Below are positions 1-7,288 of a DNA stretch of 7,906 bases, piece by piece (position 1 is the first letter of the stretch; each line of letters starts with the position of its first letter). The notes under the pieces were generated by a model. The model worked only from the letters and a program-made list of their open reading frames with translations, ran no database searches and had not been told where the DNA came from. A program made the position numbers and the translations under genes. Origin of the DNA: Bacteroidales bacterium Bact_16 (GTDB lineage Bacteria > Bacteroidota > Bacteroidia > Bacteroidales > UBA932); assembly GCA_001602885.1 (NCBI GenBank), contig LUZH01000335.1:1-7906 (forward strand), read 5' to 3'.

Positions 1-791
<791 letters not shown>

Positions 792-795
<4 letters not shown>

Positions 796-1397
796 CCTGG
801 ATCGAGATCATATCGGCCGTCCTCGGCCTGACCTGCGTTTTCCTGGCGGGCCGCAACTCGAAATACAATTTCTGGGTCGGCTACGTCTACAACATTTTCC
901 TGTTCATCCTCTTCTGGCGGCAGCACCTCTACAGCTCGATGCTGCTCCAGCCCGTGTCCTTCGGCATCAACGCCTTCGGCCACTGGCGCTGGACGCATCC
1001 CCGGGTGGGGGAGCGGAGCGTGTCCGACGAGAAGCGCCTCAAGGTCTGCAAGGTCCGCCGGGACCAGTGGCCCGGGCTGATCATGGCGATCTGTGTGTTC
1101 GGTGCCGTCTGGGCGATGTGCCTGGACTGGCTGCCCGCCCGCTGGCCGGCCGTCTTCCAGGTGGATCCTTCCCCCTGGCTCGATTCCTATCTGCTGATGT
1201 TCACCCTCCTGGCGCAGTTCCTCAGCGCCCAGAAATGCTGGGAATGCTGGATCGTCTGGATGGTGGTCAACATCGCCAACATTGTCCTCTACATCAGTTC
1301 GGGACTGTATCTGATGCCGATCGTCAGCTTCCTGTACCTGGCCAACGGCGTCTGGTCCCTCATTTCTTGGAAAAAACTCTTCAACAAAAATGAATAA
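792..1397 (+). CDS. pnuC: PnuC-family vitamin/nucleoside transporter
   Basis: This is a 201-residue integral membrane protein of the PnuC family. The family moves phosphate-free precursors (nicotinamide riboside for PnuC, thiamine for PnuT, riboflavin for PnuX) across the inner membrane by facilitated diffusion, trapped afterwards by intracellular kinases. Family signs are the N-terminal segment [12 protein letters not shown] (residues 3-21), the FGHWRW motif (62-67) that matches the GWYQW-like motif after the early helices, and [11 protein letters not shown] (150-160) with W153, W156 and N160 of the conserved W-x-x-W-x-x-x-N motif. Hydrophobic segments lie near 4-20, 27-42, 47-64, 94-112, 128-145, 150-169 and 172-192, which fits seven helices. 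The start overlaps the sufB stop by 4 bases and the end overlaps sufC by 8, so it is embedded in the suf operon. No thiamine pyrophosphokinase or NadR kinase lies beside it, so the substrate cannot be assigned. Confidence 0.88.
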
Positions 1398-2145
1398 AGA
1401 CGTTTTACTGGATATTCGCAATCTCCACGCCTCCGTGGACGGCAAGGAGATCCTCAAGGGGGTGGACCTCACCATCCGCCGCGGCGAAGTGCACGCGGTG
1501 ATGGGGCCCAACGGCGCCGGCAAGAGCACCCTGGGCAGCGTCCTGGCCGGACGCCCGACCTTCGAGGTGACGGAAGGAAGCGTCCTGTACGACGGGCGCG
1601 ACCTCCTCGCGCTCGCGCCCGAGGAGCGCTCCTGGGCCGGACTTTTCCTGAGTTTCCAGTACCCCGTGGAGATCCCCGGTGTGAGCATCACCAACTTCAT
1701 GAAGGCCGCCGTGGCCGCGCGCCGCAAGGCCAACGGCCTGCCTGAGCTCACGCCCGCCGAATATATCAAGCTCCTCAAGGAGAAGATGAACCTCGTCAAG
1801 ATGAAGGGCGAGTTCGCCCGCCGCGAAGTCAACGTAGGCTTCTCCGGCGGCGAGAAGAAGCGTTGTGAGATCTTCCAGATGGCGATGCTCGAGCCCACGC
1901 TCAGCATCCTCGACGAGACGGATTCCGGCCTCGACGTGGACGCCCTGCGGATCGTGGCCGACGGCGTCAACCAGCTCCGCACGCCGGACACGTCCGCCAT
2001 CGTGATCACCCACTACCAGCGCCTGCTGGAGTATATCGTTCCGGATGTCGTCCACGTGCTCAAGGACGGCCGCATCGTCCGCACGGGCGGCCGCGAGCTG
2101 GTGGACCTGATCGAACAGAAAGGCTACGAAGGCATCGATGGATAA
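1390..2145 (+). CDS. sufC: Fe-S cluster assembly ATPase SufC
   Basis: SufC is the ABC-type ATPase of the SufBC2D scaffold. ATP binding dimerises SufC and drives a rearrangement of SufB-SufD that exposes the cluster-building site. The 251-residue length is normal for the family. Visible motifs are Walker A GPNGAGKST (39-47), the Q-loop FQYP (Q90) followed by EIPGVS, which is typical of SufC, the ABC signature FSGGEKKR (151-158), Walker B LSILDETD (171-178, with D175 and the catalytic E176), D-loop SGLD (179-182) and the H-loop His208 in ITHYQR. The protein has no membrane segments. It starts 8 bases inside the end of the pnuC-like gene and its own end overlaps sufD by 8 bases, implying coupled translation. 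All catalytic residues are present, so the enzyme should be active. Confidence 0.98.
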   Translation: MNKDVLLDIRNLHASVDGKEILKGVDLTIRRGEVHAVMGPNGAGKSTLGSVLAGRPTFEVTEGSVLYDGRDLLALAPEERSWAGLFLSFQYPVEIPGVSITNFMKAAVAARRKANGLPELTPAEYIKLLKEKMNLVKMKGEFARREVNVGFSGGEKKRCEIFQMAMLEPTLSILDETDSGLDVDALRIVADGVNQLRTPDTSAIVITHYQRLLEYIVPDVVHVLKDGRIVRTGGRELVDLIEQKGYEGIDG

Positions 2146-2734
2146 CAAAGTGTATGTCATCGGGCGCGACAGCGTGCCGCAGTATCTCCGGCTGGAAGCC
2201 GGGGAAGAGTTGTCGATGACCCTGGTCGTCCCGCCCGCCACCGACACGCGGCTGGTGCTGGAAGTCGACCTGACCGGCCCCGGCGCTTCGCTCGACCTGG
2301 CCGGGCTCTATCTGTGTCCCGACGCCGAGAAGGTCGACATCCGCGTGCTCGTACGCCACGACGTCCCCGGCTGCGTGTCCCGCCAGCTCTTCAAGGGCAT
2401 CGTGGGCGGGACGGCGCGCGCTTCCTTCGACGGCCTGATCTATGTGGCGCAGGATGCCCAGAAGACGGAAGCCTATCAGGAAAACCACACGCTCCTGCTT
2501 TCCGACACGGCACGGGTGGAGTCCCGTCCGCAGCTGGAGATCTATGCCGACGACGTCAAATGTTCGCACGGAGCCACGACCGGCTATCTCAACCCGGACG
2601 AATTGTTCTACCTGCGTTCGCGCGGCATCCCCGAGGCGGAGGCCCGTCAGTTCCAGATGGTCGCCTTCCTCGCCCCGGTGCTCCGCCGGCTGCCCGAACC
2701 GCTAACCGAAGAGATCTATGGTCGTCTATCCTAA
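2138..2734 (+). CDS. sufD: Short SufD-like Fe-S scaffold subunit (core beta-helix and C-terminal domain only)
   Basis: SufD pairs with SufB and binds one SufC protomer in the SufBC2D scaffold. This copy has 198 residues, whereas SufD proteins are usually about 420-450. The N-terminal helical domain and the first part of the beta-helix are missing; sufC occupies the DNA immediately upstream, so there is no room for a longer start. The retained part includes ENHTLLLSDTARVESRPQLEI (116-136), DDVKCSHGATTGYL (138-151) and the C-terminal helices DELFYLRSRGIPEAEAR (154-170). His144 in CSHGAT corresponds to E. coli His360, proposed to ligate the nascent cluster at the SufB-SufD interface; Cys142 is also kept. 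The SufC-binding C-terminal region is present. The intact frame, matched codon use and overlaps with both neighbours argue for a working minimal SufD rather than a decayed gene, but this is inference. Confidence 0.9.
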   Translation: MDNKVYVIGRDSVPQYLRLEAGEELSMTLVVPPATDTRLVLEVDLTGPGASLDLAGLYLCPDAEKVDIRVLVRHDVPGCVSRQLFKGIVGGTARASFDGLIYVAQDAQKTEAYQENHTLLLSDTARVESRPQLEIYADDVKCSHGATTGYLNPDELFYLRSRGIPEAEARQFQMVAFLAPVLRRLPEPLTEEIYGRLS

Positions 2735-3473
2735 CGTCAAGATCAACCTGGGCCTGAGCGTGCTGCGCCGTCGCCCCGACGGCTACCACGACATCGAGAC
2801 CCTGTTCATCCCGTATTTCGGGATGACGGATGTCCTGGAGATCGTCCCGTCCGACAAGCTCCGTTTCGTGCCGTCGGACAACGTCACCTGGCAGGACGAC
2901 CTCACCCTGCGGGCCTATTCGCTGCTCAAGTCCGACTTCGACCTGCCGCCGGTGGAGATCCGCCTGGAGAAGCGCACCGCCGTGGGCGCCGGCCTGGGCG
3001 GCGGTTCCGCCGACGCGGCCTTCACGCTGATGGCGCTGACCGAGATGTTCCAGCTCGGGCTGGAAGACTGGCAGCTGGCCGACTACGCCGCCTGCCTTGG
3101 CTCCGACTGCCCGATCTTCATCTACAACCGCCCGATGTTCGGCGAAGGCCGCGGCGACCGGCTGTCCGACTACGACCTCGACCTGTCCGGCTACGAGATC
3201 CGCGTCGAGGTGCCGGAGGGCGTGCGCGTGAGCACGAGCGAGGCCTATTCGCGCGTCATTCCGCGCGAGCGGCTCGCCCTGCCGCCGCTGCGCGAGGCGC
3301 TCCGCTATCCGGTGGAGATGTGGCCGGACGTGCTGTTCAACGATTTCGAGACCTCCGTGTTCCCGATCCATCCGGAGGTGGAGCAGCTCAAGGCGCGCTT
3401 CTATGCCGACGGCGCCGTCTACGCCTCCATGTCCGGCTCCGGCTCCGCCGTGTTCGGCCTGTTCCGCAAATAA
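2718..3473 (+). CDS. ispE: 4-diphosphocytidyl-2-C-methyl-D-erythritol kinase
   Basis: IspE phosphorylates the 2-hydroxyl of CDP-methylerythritol with ATP, the fourth step of the MEP route to isopentenyl diphosphate, in the cytosol. It is a GHMP-family kinase. The N-terminus has PNVKINLGL (residues 5-13) with Lys8 equivalent to the conserved active-site lysine, then RRPDGYHDIETLF (18-30). The glycine-rich ATP loop is VGAGLGGGSADAA (89-101). LGSDCPIF (128-135) holds the catalytic aspartate Asp130. The C-terminal GHMP motif is MSGSGSAVFGLF (238-249). At 251 residues it is slightly shorter than the E. coli enzyme (283) but keeps all motifs. Its ATG lies 17 bases inside sufD, the longest overlap of the cluster, so it is very likely translated from the suf transcript. 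Confidence 0.96.
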   Translation: MVVYPNVKINLGLSVLRRRPDGYHDIETLFIPYFGMTDVLEIVPSDKLRFVPSDNVTWQDDLTLRAYSLLKSDFDLPPVEIRLEKRTAVGAGLGGGSADAAFTLMALTEMFQLGLEDWQLADYAACLGSDCPIFIYNRPMFGEGRGDRLSDYDLDLSGYEIRVEVPEGVRVSTSEAYSRVIPRERLALPPLREALRYPVEMWPDVLFNDFETSVFPIHPEVEQLKARFYADGAVYASMSGSGSAVFGLFRK

Positions 3474-3494
3474 CACACGATAACCACTTTGTAT

Positions 3495-4151
3495 ATGAAG
3501 AGAATCCGGGAATACAAACGTGCGGCGCGCGCGAGCCTGCGGGGCAACTGGGCGCCCGCCGTGCTCGCTTCGCTGGTCCTTCTTTTTATCGCGGTCCTGC
3601 TCTCGGTCCCCACTGAGCTTTTCCTCTATGCGAATCTGGGACCGGCCCTGTTTTTCGGGCTGCAGGCCGGATCCCTGCTGATTTCCACTTTCCTGGCCGT
3701 TCCGTTGGGGGTCGGGTATGCCGTCGCCTGCCTGATGCTGTATGAGACGAACGACGACAGGCTCAGCGAAAACATGTTCAAGACCGCTTTCTCGCGGTAT
3801 TGGCACAAAGTGGGGGGCATGTTCCTGATGTCCCTGAAGGTCTGGCTCTGGTCGTTGCTGCTGGTCATCCCCGGAATCATCATGGCGCACGCGTATGCGA
3901 TGACTCCGTACATCCTCGAAGAGCATCCGGAGATCGGCGCCTGGGAGGCCAGCCGGGTCAGCCAGAAGATGATGCGGGGACACAAATTCCGCCTGTTCAG
4001 GCTGTATCTCAGCTTCATCGGCTGGGCCCTGCTCTGCGTCCCGACCCTCGGCGTGGGCTTTCTGTGGCTGGTCCCGTATATGCAAATGTCTCAAGCTGCT
4101 TTCTACAGCGATCTCAAAGCGCAGCAGGGTGACGCTGCGATAACGGAATAA
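3495..4151 (+). CDS. DUF975 family integral membrane protein
   Basis: This is a 218-residue membrane protein of the DUF975 family (PF06161), whose function is unknown. Recognisable features are the basic N-terminus with ARASLRGNW (residues 11-19), hydrophobic segments near 20-39, 53-83, 106-134 and 170-198, and the family signature block AYAMTPYILEEHPEIGAWEA (133-152) followed by SQKMMRGHKFRLFRLYLSFIGW (156-177). The start was set at ATG 3495 rather than the in-frame TTG at 3489, because the MKRIREYKRAAR opening fits the family and ATG is preferred. It sits 21 bases after ispE and 4 bases before the flippase fusion, so it could be cotranscribed with either. A sharp terminator hairpin is absent in the gap before it. 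The family occurs as singletons beside many kinds of genes, so its position says little about its role. Confidence 0.9.
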   Translation: MKRIREYKRAARASLRGNWAPAVLASLVLLFIAVLLSVPTELFLYANLGPALFFGLQAGSLLISTFLAVPLGVGYAVACLMLYETNDDRLSENMFKTAFSRYWHKVGGMFLMSLKVWLWSLLLVIPGIIMAHAYAMTPYILEEHPEIGAWEASRVSQKMMRGHKFRLFRLYLSFIGWALLCVPTLGVGFLWLVPYMQMSQAAFYSDLKAQQGDAAITE

Positions 4152-4155
4152 TTCT

Positions 4156-6507
4156 ATGCCTCCGGCTGCAGGACATCTTTCGGAGAACAGCAGAAGACTG
4201 GCGCGCAACACCCTTCTGCTGTATTTCCGCATGCTCCTGCTGATGCTGATCGGCCTGTTCACCTCGCGTGTGGTGTTCAGGACGCTGGGCATCGACGACT
4301 ACGGCGTCTACAACGCCGTGGGCGGCGTGGTGACCGTGTTCACCTTCCTCACGACTTCCGTGTCCGCGGCGATCAGCCGCTTCCTGGCCGTGGGCCTGGG
4401 CGAAGGCGACCCCGTCCGCCTGCGCCGCATCTTCTCGACGGGCGTGCTCATCCAGCTGGGCTTCGCCGCGCTGCTGGTCGTGCTCGTGGAGACGGCCGGC
4501 GTGTGGTGGCTCAACAACCGCATGGCCATTCCCGCGGAGCGGATGGACGCCGCCCGCTGGGTGCTGCAGTGCGCCATGGGCGTGCTGGTGGTCAACCTGC
4601 TGGCCGTCCCCTACAACGCCGCCATCATCGCGCACGAGCGGATGTCGGCCTTCGCCGTGATCAGCATCGGCGAGGCGGTGCTCAAGCTGACCGTGGCGCT
4701 GCTCCTGTATTTCTCGTCCTACGACAAGCTGGTCACCTACGCCGTGCTGATGCTCGGCGTGGCCGTGCTCGTGCGCGCCGCCTACGGCTTCTACTGCCAC
4801 CGGCATTTCGCCGAGTCGCGCGGCCGGCTGGTCTGGGACGGCGCGCTGGTGCGCGAGATGACCGCCTTCGCCGGCTGGAGCTTCTTCGGCTCGAGCGCCT
4901 ATGTCTTCAACACGCAGGGCGCCAACCAGGTCGTCAACGTCTTCTTCGGCGTCACGCTCAATGCCGCCCGGGGCCTTGTCCTGCAGGTCGAGAACATCAT
5001 CAAGCAGTTCGTGACCAATTTCCTGACCGCGCTCAACCCGCAGATCACCAAGAGCTGGGCGGCGGGCGAGAAGGACTATTGCTTCGAGCTGGTGCGCAAG
5101 GGCGTCAAGTATTCCTGGCTCGTCATCCTGTTCTTCGCCGCGCCCATCCTGGGGGCGGGCGAGCAGCTGCTGCACCTCTGGCTGGGCCCCGACAAGGCCC
5201 TCCCGCCCCATACCGTCACTTTCCTGTACCTGACGCTGGCCTGCCTGCTGGTGGATCTGGGCAGCAATCCGCTGCTCACGCTCGTGCAGGCCACGGGACG
5301 CGTCCGGCGCTATTATCTGCTCACCGGCCTGACTTCCTACCTGGGCCTGCCGCTCGTCTGGCTGGCCTTCAAGCTGGGTGCCGGCCCGGAATGGGCTTAT
5401 CTGGTCTTCGCCGTCGTCTATCTGGTCGTGGCCGTGGAGCGCGTCGCGCTGGCCCACAAGCTCACCGGATTCCCGATTCGGCCGTTCGTGACGCTGGTCC
5501 TTTTCCTGGTCGGGGTGAGCTGCGCCGTGCTGGAGGTCCCCATCATCCTGTGGGCCTTCCCGTCCCGGTCGCTGGGCCTGCGCCTGTTCGGCATCCTGTT
5601 CGGGTGGCTGGTGATGGCCTTGTTCATCTGGGCCTACCTGATGACGCCCGGGGAACGGGCGTACGTGTTCCGCAAGATCGGGAAGTGGCTGCCGGACGGC
5701 GGCTTCCTGCGGACGAAATACAGGCTCGTTTTCGGCCGGCCCCTGTCGGTGAGCGGGGCTTTCACCTTCACCGAGAAGATCCAGTGGCAGAAGCTGCATG
5801 ACCGCAATCCGCTCTACCACACGCTGGTGGACAAAGCGGCCGTGAAGCCCTACGTGGCGGAGCGCATCGGCGCGGAGCACGTCGTGCCGACGCTCGGCGT
5901 GTGGGAGCGCCCGGAGCAGATCGACTGGGAGGCGCTGCCGGCGCAGTTCGTGCTGAAATGCACACACGACAGCGGCAGCACCATCATCTGCACCGACAAG
6001 GCTTCGTTCGACCGGCAGGCCGCCTGCGACAAGCTCGCGGCGGCCCTGGCCTGCGACTACTGGAAGCGGGACCGCGAATGGGCCTACAAGGACGTCCCGC
6101 GCCGCATCATCGCGGAAGAATACCTGGGCGCCGGCCTCGCCGACTACAAGATCTTCTGCTTCGGCGGCAAGCCGGGCTTCCTCTTCGTCGCGACGGACCG
6201 CGACAATCCGGACGAGGAGACCAAATTCGATTTCTTCGACACTTCCTGGCAGCACCTGGACATCCGCAACGGGCATCCCAACGCGGCGACGCCGCCCGCG
6301 AAGCCCGCGCATTTCGAGCAGATGCTCGCCCTGGCGGAGGCCCTCGCGGGCAAGTTCCCGCAAGTGCGCATCGACTTCTACGAGACGCCGGACGGGCGCG
6401 TGCTCTTCGGCGAGTATACCTTCTACCACTGGAGCGGCTTCGTGCCGTTCGACCCCGAACTGGCGGACACCCAGCTGGGGCAATACTTCAAAATCCCGTA
6501 CAAATGA
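4156..6507 (+). CDS. Wzx-type polysaccharide flippase fused to a TupA-like ATP-grasp domain
   Basis: The 783-residue product has two parts. Residues 17 to about 510 form a MOP-superfamily polysaccharide exporter, which would flip lipid-linked glycans across the inner membrane. Its signs are NTLLLYFRMLL..SRVVFRTLG, then DYGVYNAVGGV, AISRFLAVG, and NPQITKSWAAGE in the middle, with 12-14 hydrophobic helices. From about 520 onward it is soluble and matches TupA-like ATP-grasp proteins (PF14305 type): TEKIQWQKLHDRNPLY (539-554), FVLKCTHDSGS (598-608), RRIIAEEYLG (649-658), DYKIFCFGGKP (663-673), VRIDFYE (737-743) and LFGEYTFYHWSG (750-761). D740 and E753 are likely metal ligands. TupA is named for teichuronopeptide synthesis, so an amino-acid ligation to an acidic glycan is possible but unproven. 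The frame is continuous with no stop at the junction. The DUF616 gene overlaps its end by 4 bases. Confidence 0.92.
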   Translation: MPPAAGHLSENSRRLARNTLLLYFRMLLLMLIGLFTSRVVFRTLGIDDYGVYNAVGGVVTVFTFLTTSVSAAISRFLAVGLGEGDPVRLRRIFSTGVLIQLGFAALLVVLVETAGVWWLNNRMAIPAERMDAARWVLQCAMGVLVVNLLAVPYNAAIIAHERMSAFAVISIGEAVLKLTVALLLYFSSYDKLVTYAVLMLGVAVLVRAAYGFYCHRHFAESRGRLVWDGALVREMTAFAGWSFFGSSAYVFNTQGANQVVNVFFGVTLNAARGLVLQVENIIKQFVTNFLTALNPQITKSWAAGEKDYCFELVRKGVKYSWLVILFFAAPILGAGEQLLHLWLGPDKALPPHTVTFLYLTLACLLVDLGSNPLLTLVQATGRVRRYYLLTGLTSYLGLPLVWLAFKLGAGPEWAYLVFAVVYLVVAVERVALAHKLTGFPIRPFVTLVLFLVGVSCAVLEVPIILWAFPSRSLGLRLFGILFGWLVMALFIWAYLMTPGERAYVFRKIGKWLPDGGFLRTKYRLVFGRPLSVSGAFTFTEKIQWQKLHDRNPLYHTLVDKAAVKPYVAERIGAEHVVPTLGVWERPEQIDWEALPAQFVLKCTHDSGSTIICTDKASFDRQAACDKLAAALACDYWKRDREWAYKDVPRRIIAEEYLGAGLADYKIFCFGGKPGFLFVATDRDNPDEETKFDFFDTSWQHLDIRNGHPNAATPPAKPAHFEQMLALAEALAGKFPQVRIDFYETPDGRVLFGEYTFYHWSGFVPFDPELADTQLGQYFKIPYK

Positions 6508-7184
6508 TGGAAAAGATTGCGATCTACACCTGCATCATCGGCGGCTACGACGAACTGCAGCAGCCCGCCGTGGTCGAAGAAGGTTTCGACTTCATCTGTT
6601 TCGTGGGGCCGGGCGAAAAGACGTCCGACCGGGTCGGCGTGTGGGAGATCCGCGAGCTCGCGGAGCTGCCCGGCGGCAACCCCAGGATGGCCTCCCGCTG
6701 GCCCAAGATGCATCCGCACCTCCTCCTGCCGGAATATGAGTGCAGCGTCTGGATCGACGGCAACATCGCCCTGCTGGACGGGACGCTCTACCGCGCGGCG
6801 CACATCAAGGCCGCCGCGGGCGTGAAGTACAGCGGCGTCACGCACCCCGACCGGGACTGCACCTATGCGGAGGCGCGCAAGTGCTTCGACATGAAATATC
6901 TGAACATCTTCGAGCTGATGTGGGTCTGGATCTATTTGCGGGCGAAAGGCCTCCCGCGCCACGCCGGCCTCAACGAGAACAACATCATCTTCCGCCGCCA
7001 CAACGACCCGGACATCGTGGCCCTGGACGAGATGTGGTGGAACCGCCTGCCGCGCCTGGGCCGCCGCGACCAGCTGTCGCTGATGTGGTGCCTGCGCCGC
7101 TGCGGCATCCCGCGCGACTACCTCCTGCCGCCCGGCCAGAACACGCGCAACCACCCCGGTTTCCGCTACCTGCGGCACAAATAA
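6504..7184 (+). CDS. DUF616 (TOD1/MUCI70-like) glycosyltransferase-like protein
   Basis: This 226-residue soluble protein belongs to the DUF616 family (PF04765), related to glycosyltransferases and common in bacterial capsule and O-antigen loci. Visible family motifs are an N-terminal beta strand KIAIYTCIIGGYDEL (4-18), RWPKMHPHLLLPEY (65-78), the WIDGN block (83-87) that takes the place of a DxD metal-binding motif, HPDRDCTYAEA (114-124), a GLNENNIIFRRHN stretch (155-167) and WWNRLPRLGRRDQLSL (178-193). No signal peptide or membrane helix is seen, so it should act in the cytoplasm. The start chosen is ATG 6504, giving an ATGA overlap with the flippase fusion; a second ATG follows at 6507. 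The acceptor and sugar donor cannot be read from the sequence. Overlap with the fusion suggests both act on the same glycan. Confidence 0.9.
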   Translation: MMEKIAIYTCIIGGYDELQQPAVVEEGFDFICFVGPGEKTSDRVGVWEIRELAELPGGNPRMASRWPKMHPHLLLPEYECSVWIDGNIALLDGTLYRAAHIKAAAGVKYSGVTHPDRDCTYAEARKCFDMKYLNIFELMWVWIYLRAKGLPRHAGLNENNIIFRRHNDPDIVALDEMWWNRLPRLGRRDQLSLMWCLRRCGIPRDYLLPPGQNTRNHPGFRYLRHK

Positions 7185-7219
7185 TTTTTGCGTAAGGTAT
7201 TGTGTATTCCGTAGTTTTG
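7185..7219 (+). promoter_or_regulatory. Possible second, overlapping rpsP promoter
   Basis: A second match to TAnnTTTG, TAGTTTTG at 7212-7219, lies 11 bases upstream of the first. A TTTG ending a T-run (7187-7190) sits 21 bases before it and could serve as its -33 element. The two -7 boxes are about one helical turn apart. The match is good but could be chance in AT-rich DNA. Confidence 0.4.
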
Positions 7220-7230
7220 CTCTATCTTTG
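7200..7230 (+). promoter_or_regulatory. Probable main rpsP-rimM promoter (Bacteroidota type)
   Basis: TATCTTTG at 7223-7230 fits the Bacteroidota -7 consensus TAnnTTTG exactly, and a TTG at 7200-7202 lies 20 bases upstream, which is the usual distance for the -33 element of the primary sigma factor in this phylum. The local DNA is AT-rich in an otherwise GC-rich region. Transcription would begin near 7236-7240, leaving a leader of about 50 bases before the rpsP start codon. Confidence 0.75.
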
Positions 7231-7235
7231 CCGTC

Positions 7236-7254
7236 CATTCCTCGGGTAGGAATG
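7236..7254 (+). promoter_or_regulatory. Inverted repeat at the predicted rpsP transcript start
   Basis: CATTCCT (7236-7242) and AGGAATG (7248-7254) are perfect reverse complements separated by the five bases CGGGT. As RNA this is a 7-bp hairpin at the extreme 5' end of the rpsP leader. As DNA it is a 19-bp dyad just downstream of the -7 box. It is not followed by a U-run, so it is not a typical terminator. It could be a stabilising 5' hairpin, an operator, or a regulatory site for the ribosomal protein operon; which one cannot be decided here. Confidence 0.6.
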
Positions 7255-7288
7255 ATTTTAGGTTTAATTTTAAAACAACAGATTCACA

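Noticed and set aside
3474..3494. A possible promoter in the gap before the DUF975 gene (CCACTTTG)
   Set aside because: The TTTG is present but the TA at the start of the -7 box is missing, and no -33 element is clear.
2589..4292. A 567-codon minus-strand open frame across sufD, ispE and the DUF975 gene
   Set aside because: It spans three well-supported + strand genes, has low-complexity composition and no family motif, so it is a codon-bias shadow.
4114..6483. A 789-codon open frame on the minus strand opposite the flippase fusion
   Set aside because: It is rich in His, Gln, Arg and Glu with no recognisable domain, and it mirrors the codon bias of a well-identified gene on the + strand. 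Long antisense frames are expected in GC-rich coding DNA.
5901..7184. An extended start for the DUF616 gene far inside the fusion gene
   Set aside because: The upstream part reads as Arg/Gly/Ala-rich shadow sequence. The DUF616 family begins at the MMEKIAIYTC segment, and ATG 6504 gives the common ATGA overlap.
7268..7275. TTTTAAAA palindrome in the rpsP leader
   Set aside because: Such a short A/T palindrome is expected by chance in the A/T-rich leaders of ribosomal genes in this phylum.
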